64,000 bases of DNA. Source: Aquila chrysaetos chrysaetos (taxonomy: Eukaryota > Chordata > Aves > Accipitriformes > Accipitridae). The notes under the pieces are model-generated. The model had not been told where the DNA came from, did not search any database, and saw only the letters and a list, made by a program, of their open reading frames with translations. Shown in pieces: positions 58,070 through 64,000 of the stretch. How positions within the stretch are numbered: the stretch's first letter is position 1; the number at the start of each line of letters is the position of its first letter. Location of the stretch: positions 22,452,453 through 22,516,452 of the forward strand of contig NC_044023.1 of assembly GCF_900496995.4 (NCBI RefSeq), in the 5' to 3' direction. The position numbers and the translations under genes are program-made.

Positions 58070-61000
58070 GTCAGAAACATCTCTCAAAGTTGTTGTTTTT
58101 TCTGATCATCTTCTTTCCTTTTTGTTCACAACTATTTGACAAAATGTATCAAAATCCATTAATCATTTCCAGTAAGCTGACAATAATTTACCTTATTTTG
58201 TTGGGTGAACTTTAGCTCTTCATCACATTATTTCCATCTAATGAGCTCCTGGGACCTGTTTTTGGAGAGGAGAGGAGAACTGATTGCTCCCTTCTTCTTT
58301 TCTAATGGAAACCACAGATAAATGTGATTCTATCATTCGCTCCTTAAGGTGAGTTGTCTCTCCCTCCATAAGCTAATCCGAAGGTTTCATTACAGTGGAG
58401 AATCACACCTGAAGCCAGGAAAACACTGGAAAGCAGGAAAAATAGCAGCATCACCTCCTGAGTTGTTGGTACTTTTCCACAGTGGGGTTTTTTTTTAACT
58501 CCAGCCCATCAAGTGCCCAGCAGCTCCCATTGTTCCTAATTGCCCCGTTGGAGAGTGAGCATTTTCTGGCCGGTAATTCCCGCCTGCTTCAGACCATGTC
58601 ACACATTCGCCGTTTGGGGAGGCAGAGGCTCTGAGCACTTCAGAAACACTCTCAGCAGCAGCAGGACCTGCCCTTTAAACCCTTTGCTCCAGGTTGCGGA
58701 CTAGTTACGCAAGCGAAATAGCAAATTATCCCATGCCTTGTCTCAAACACTCGTCTGACACTGGCGCACCGAGGTGGGATGTGCGACCAGCGGCTTCTTC
58801 CTTTCTCCCTGCCGCCGGAACGTACAGGGGCTGCTGCCTGCACTGGAAGGAGCGCATACCCCTTGGTGACTAGTTTGGTTTAACTACCAACAGCACAGAA
58901 TTAAATGATGTGATCTTTAAAGATCATTAACAAGTCCTTAGTCTCATTTCAGTGTAACTGTGAAATCACCCCTGTGGTTATCCAGAATTAGACACGGCTT
59001 TATTTTGCAGGGCACAGATAACAATAGATTATATTCAGGAAATCATGTAACAATTATCTCTAAAATTAGTCCGCACACAGGGGACTGGTGAGCTGCATTG
59101 GAAAAATTGAAATTTTTTTTCTTCCACTCCAAATCCTGCCTCCTTAACCCATACCACCTTCATCTCTCTCATGTCATCATTTATTTGTGTTACATTTTGT
59201 TCTCACACAGTTCCACGCCTCGCAATACCCAAAGAGATCGAAAGCCCCCCAATACCGTGTGAAGGCGATTCTAGAGAGATCTGTTTTGCAAATGCCAGGC
59301 GCCGGTACTGATGTCTGAAAAAGCAGGGTTTATCCATCGGTACCACACACCGGGTACCAAATCAATCGCTGCTGCTCGCACGCGGGTGGTTTAGTTGAAA
59401 AGCCCACCCAGGTACAGCTCTCCCTTGCAGCAGCCGCAAGGTCTACGCCAGCCCAAAGGATTCAACGAGGTTAAAGACCGAGAGGACTTAGTTTCTCCCG
59501 TGCCCCTAACTGGATGGATGCAGTATCCTACACTTAATACCCTATTTCTCAGCATTTCTCAACCTCTTATGTATCGCTAAGCACAAAGCTTCAAGCAAAA
59601 CTGGATGTTCAGTGAATGCTCAGATTGTGCATCTTTGTAGAGGTAGAAGGAGCAGAGTCCTTTTGGCACCAACAGAAAAAATAGACAAATGACAGTAGCT
59701 GATCAATGGTTTTGATTCAAAAATCATTTACTTTAAAGGAACAAAACTGCTCTTGGAGCTCCTGCAACACGGACTCTTTTGCTCAGGTGAAAAGCTGTAT
59801 CACGTCAACAGTGGCTGGGTTTGAATTGTGCTTTGGCCGGTATTAAAGTAACATCTTTCATTTTTAGTGACACGTCCCCAAGGAAAAAGTCAAAGCAATA
59901 ACTGTGAGCATTTCACATAATTAGATGACTATTAGCATTATTAATTTTTTAAATAAATAATTTTTTTTAACAGAACAAATTAGGTGCCAAAAATATAGCT
60001 GCTTTGTTAAGATCTCGATTTGATTTTAATGAAAATAGTATAGGTTTGCATTTGCAGCACCTGACATGGACTACAGCACATCTACTCTGGACCAAACATA
60101 ACCAGAATACAGATTTAATGCTCTGGGCCCATCTAAGTGAAAGCAGTCTCGTTAACCACAGCTACACAAACCTGTCTTTCACATGCACTATCACATTAAT
60201 GATGATTTCACTTGAAAATTGCATCTGGGTTGGATGCCTGCCGATGTGGAAAGCAGCTTTGCATCCAGACATTAATGGCTTTACTTGTGGAAATCAGAAA
60301 AAAAACCCAGGTTCATATTTCATTCTGTAGCAAGGGAGGTTATTTGTGGTGTTTTTAACGGGAAAGACTACAGCCTGAAATCTCACCAGCGGGGTTTGCA
60401 GTGTCAGCATTTCTAACGGGCTGAGCAGGATGAGGTCCTGACCAGTACTTGAGACAGTAACCTCCCAGGAAAACTTCCAAGCGCTGCTTTCACTGATTCA
60501 GCCATTTCTCAACCTTGTGGAAAGGGGCATTATTCTTCGAAAGACCATTATTTGGACAAATCGAGTGTGGCAATGCAGGGTGCCTAGCAGTGTCACGGCA
60601 GAGCAGGAGGTACAGGCAGCTGAGGAAGGAATAGGACAGAGCCATTCAAAAGACAATATACCCTCCAGCATCTGTGTTATGGATCTCTTCCAAGAAGAGA
60701 AAGCTGATTTGGTCATTTAGTTATTTACATTCTACCATCCCAAGTCCTTTTTGATATTTTTAATTGCACAAAGCATTTTTCTGCTCCTTCCAAAATACTC
60801 TTTATATGGAAACCGCTGATGAAGCACCACGGAGGTAATTGCATTCCAGCAGGTCTGGAGCAGCCCCCCCCCCCGACATACGGTCCATGTCTTCTACTCC
60901 TGAGCCATGGCCAGCAAACAAGAAAGAGGGGAGAGCCTGCTGGACCTGCCCTCCCTGTTTTCTGATGGCACAGGAGCCTCTGAGGATGTTTGTGAATGAT

Positions 61001-64000
61001 AACCTGCCTGTGCTACCAGAGTGCCTGAAGCTCCAGCTGCGGGTCGTGGCTTATGGGGAGGTTCTTTGGCTCTCCAGGCACAACCGGAGACCGCACACCC
61101 TCAGCACCCAACGTCCGATCATAACAAAATGAGGCAAAGCTCAGCCCTAAAACCAGAGACCTGAAGCAACCTTCTCCGTGATGTTCAGGGTGCCAGCAGG
61201 CATCCTTGCTAAGCCTGCGCCGAGGCTTTGTGCTGGTCGTGGTACCGTGCCTGGCTGGTTTACATGCTCACCTCTGAACTCGTCTCTGAAACGAAGATGT
61301 TCTTTTGTAATTCTCAGCTGGGAAAATCCTCTCCTGCCAGGCTCCTGGCTTTTTGCATCATTTTGCTTTTCGTGGAAACGAAAAGCTTTCTGACACCTCT
61401 CCTTAGCTTGACAGGTAAAACTGTATCAAACAGTGGGTTAAAAAATTGTTTGGGGGGCAATTAGTCTGCAAGAATCATTACTTTGGGGGTCCTTACCACT
61501 GAAAGACATTTCAGATGTTTTAATCTTGGCCCTGTTAACACTCCAAATATGAAAAAGGGCTGAAAAGAACCTGGCTTCCCTGTCACCGTGTGCATCCCCT
61601 GTGGCTCTCGCAGTATAATAAGGTGGTTGTGGGTTTGTGACACATGCCATTTTCTCACTCTTGGGCTATATATGCTAAACAGCATGAGTCCGCACAAGCT
61701 GAATTTTTGCCCATCAACTGCCATAATAGGTCCCACGTTTGGGCATTTTTCTAATGGAAAACTAGGTTGTCAAGGAAATAAATGTTTATACAGAACATTG
61801 GATTTATCACTGGAGTAAATCAGATGATGTTTGGGAAAAAATAATAGTGGAAGATATCTACAGCCATAGCAATTGAATAGATCCCTCTTACCACAGTACC
61901 TGAGAAAGCCCTTCTTGCAGGGGGTGTCCCTGGGAGCTCAGCTCATCCGAGGAGCTGTGGAAGGAGAAGCAACGCAGCGAGGACCTGGGAGCGCGGAGGA
62001 GAGGACGAGGCTGTTGCTGCCGGTGGACGGTCCGGCCCATCACGCCGGGTACGTGGGCTTGGAGGTGAGGACAGACTGGAGACCTGCCCTTACCTAGACG
62101 TTCATCACAGCTTTCAAGGTCAAACTGGGCAGCTGCTGGGAAATGACTTTAGAAGTTCACAGTGCAGATGATCAGCAGGACTGGGTTTTCGGTCACCTTA
62201 AGTTGCCCCTTATTAAGAAGACACAGTTGCAGAGCAGAGAGTACTCATTTCCCAGATCCCAGGCTAATACAACGCAGTCATATCATTGGTTTTGGTCTTT
62301 AATCATTCCAGATACACAACTCCCACTGATGTCAGCACAGGTTTTGCATTCTTGCAAATCAGCATCTTTTTTACAGCAAAATCACGCACTCAGCTTTAGT
62401 GGGATCTGGGTGGGAAAAACACAGTGAAAAATCCCAGGCAAGTCTCCTTTTTGACCTGACTTAAAATGAAAAATGCAGTAAATAGCACTCAGCAGAGATC
62501 TAAGAAAATGCTGTATGACTGCATAGCAGCAAATGGTATACTTGCTTTTGAGACAACGTCTTTGTGTAAGCACGTACGTGTATACAAATATACTTTTAAA
62601 AAATCAAGGTTCATGTATGGACTGAAAACAAATACTTCCTACACGTCCATGTTGCAGTCCTACATGCAAACACAAGGCTTTTGAATTTGGGTTATAAACA
62701 CTGAAAATGAAATGTTTACAATCATGCATCTTCTACTGAACTAATTTTAAAACATCTGTTTAAACTCTGACCATGGAGTACTGGCTCCGTGGAAGTAAAA
62801 AGACTTCACTGTATAGTGGGCTATAATCTGCCTGTGTGTGCTCCTGGATAAAATAAGGTTATCTGAGGTAGCACTGCTTTGCTAGCTTCAACCAACTCCA
62901 AAGAAAGAGAATAAGAATCTTTTTAATTAAGGTTATCAAGTCACCTTGCATTGCCGGGCTTTCACTGCAGAAAGGATATGGTTCTCACAGGTCAGTTGAT
63001 ACATGGGATCCTTAGGGCAACTTGCTCATGCGTCCATAGCCCAACTTCTCCTTTTTTTAAAGCGATACCAAAAGTTTGACCTGCAATGACTTCAGCGTTT
63101 TCCTGCCATTGCCTTTCGGGTGCAGGGTCCTGTCAAACAGAGCAAGGAGGAGGATGCTTAGCTGCATTTCTCTCCCCCCCTGGGAACTGTAAAGGCATTG
63201 CCAACCCCTTACAATGCCATCCTCGGGCAGGTGCGGGTCCTCTGGGATACAGGAGCATCAGGGAGCAATGCATGGGCAGGGCCACAGAACTGGCAGCTCC
63301 CCAGGAGAGCAGTAAATAGTTTTTCCCTTCTACATTTTTGTACTTGCTAAGATACAACCTTGGAAAACATCTCTTACTCCATGAATCATTCCTGTGGGTA
63401 GAAAAAAATACTTTTTTCTAAAAATAAATCAGAAAACCTCACAAAAATTCATGAGTTTATCAAATTTTTGAGGGACTGAAAAACTCTTAAACTTAATTTA
63501 GGATTCAGTTTTTCCCCTGCAGTTTCTCAGCTCTGGTAGGAGCTGTAGGTATTTGAGTCTGGAACACAGATATTTTCAAATTTATTGTTGGTATGACAAT
63601 GATTATGTAGCCCATTGAAATTGAGTGGTGTGATTTAGTGTTTTGGAGGCATTTGTCATGTTTGATGAATGCATCTGGTGATTCAGGGCAATGAAAATGC
63701 GAGATTTCCAGCCGGTGAGAGATAAAGGATGCTGGCTGATACACAGGGTTATGGCAGTGGCTATATAAGGTTACAAAAATTTTATTTGTTTCTCATTTAG
63801 AGCTTTAGAGGAAGATGGGAAGAAGATATGCTTTAGCTGGCTCTCCAAGGTAGAGCTAGATAGCCTGTGTAGACATTTTTAATGCTTTGACAAAACTTAC
63901 TTGGGAACTAACTAATATTTTCACTTTCTTATGTTCCTGGTTTCTTGCCTGACTTCACTTATCTGCACATAGCATCCATGCAGGTGCATTTGGGGAGACC
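58070..64000. other. Intergenic, no gene recognised
   Basis: Open frames reach at most 108 codons and none is recognised. At 59900-59975 there is a dense group of homeodomain-type words (CATAATTAGATGACTATTAG and TTAATTTTTTAAATAAATAA) that may be regulatory. A C run lies at 60866-60874. The next gene expected on this side in amniotes (LRRN1, one long coding exon) is not in the window. Confidence 0.5.

Overview
The window is vertebrate nuclear DNA, most likely from a bird. The evidence is a CR1 LINE copy of the young avian type at 27607-27768, several older CR1, SINE and MIR-like relics, AT-rich introns, and a split gene whose protein matches vertebrate cereblon. I could not name the species.

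Only one protein-coding gene can be supported: CRBN (cereblon), on the minus strand. All 11 coding exons lie in the window, from the start codon at 32507 to the stop at 10287. Every junction has GT/AG borders and compatible phases. The spliced frame is 1341 bases, or 446 residues (human 442). Cereblon is the substrate receptor of the CUL4-DDB1-RBX1 ubiquitin ligase. The four zinc cysteines and the three-tryptophan imide pocket are intact. The residue aligned with human Val388 is Ile391, as in mouse.

Layout: 1-9190 is non-coding. It includes a GC-rich patch (2315-3030) next to an AT-only block (3040-3660) that carries inverted and direct copies of a 12-base unit. CRBN with its probable 3' UTR runs from about 9190 to 32640. 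A CpG island of about 1.6 kb (31990-33590) covers the CRBN promoter and first exon and contains a long GGA tract. From 33600 to 64000 I found no gene, only simple repeats, an old CR1 reverse-transcriptase relic (43225-43660), candidate CTCF-like sites and possible conserved regulatory stretches.

I found no new multi-gene system. The most useful leads are the Ile391 substitution, three exact copies of a 15-base, splice-acceptor-like word around CRBN exon 7, the AT-rich inverted-repeat block, and opposed G and C homopolymers in intron 5. All comparisons with known families are from memory, without searches.
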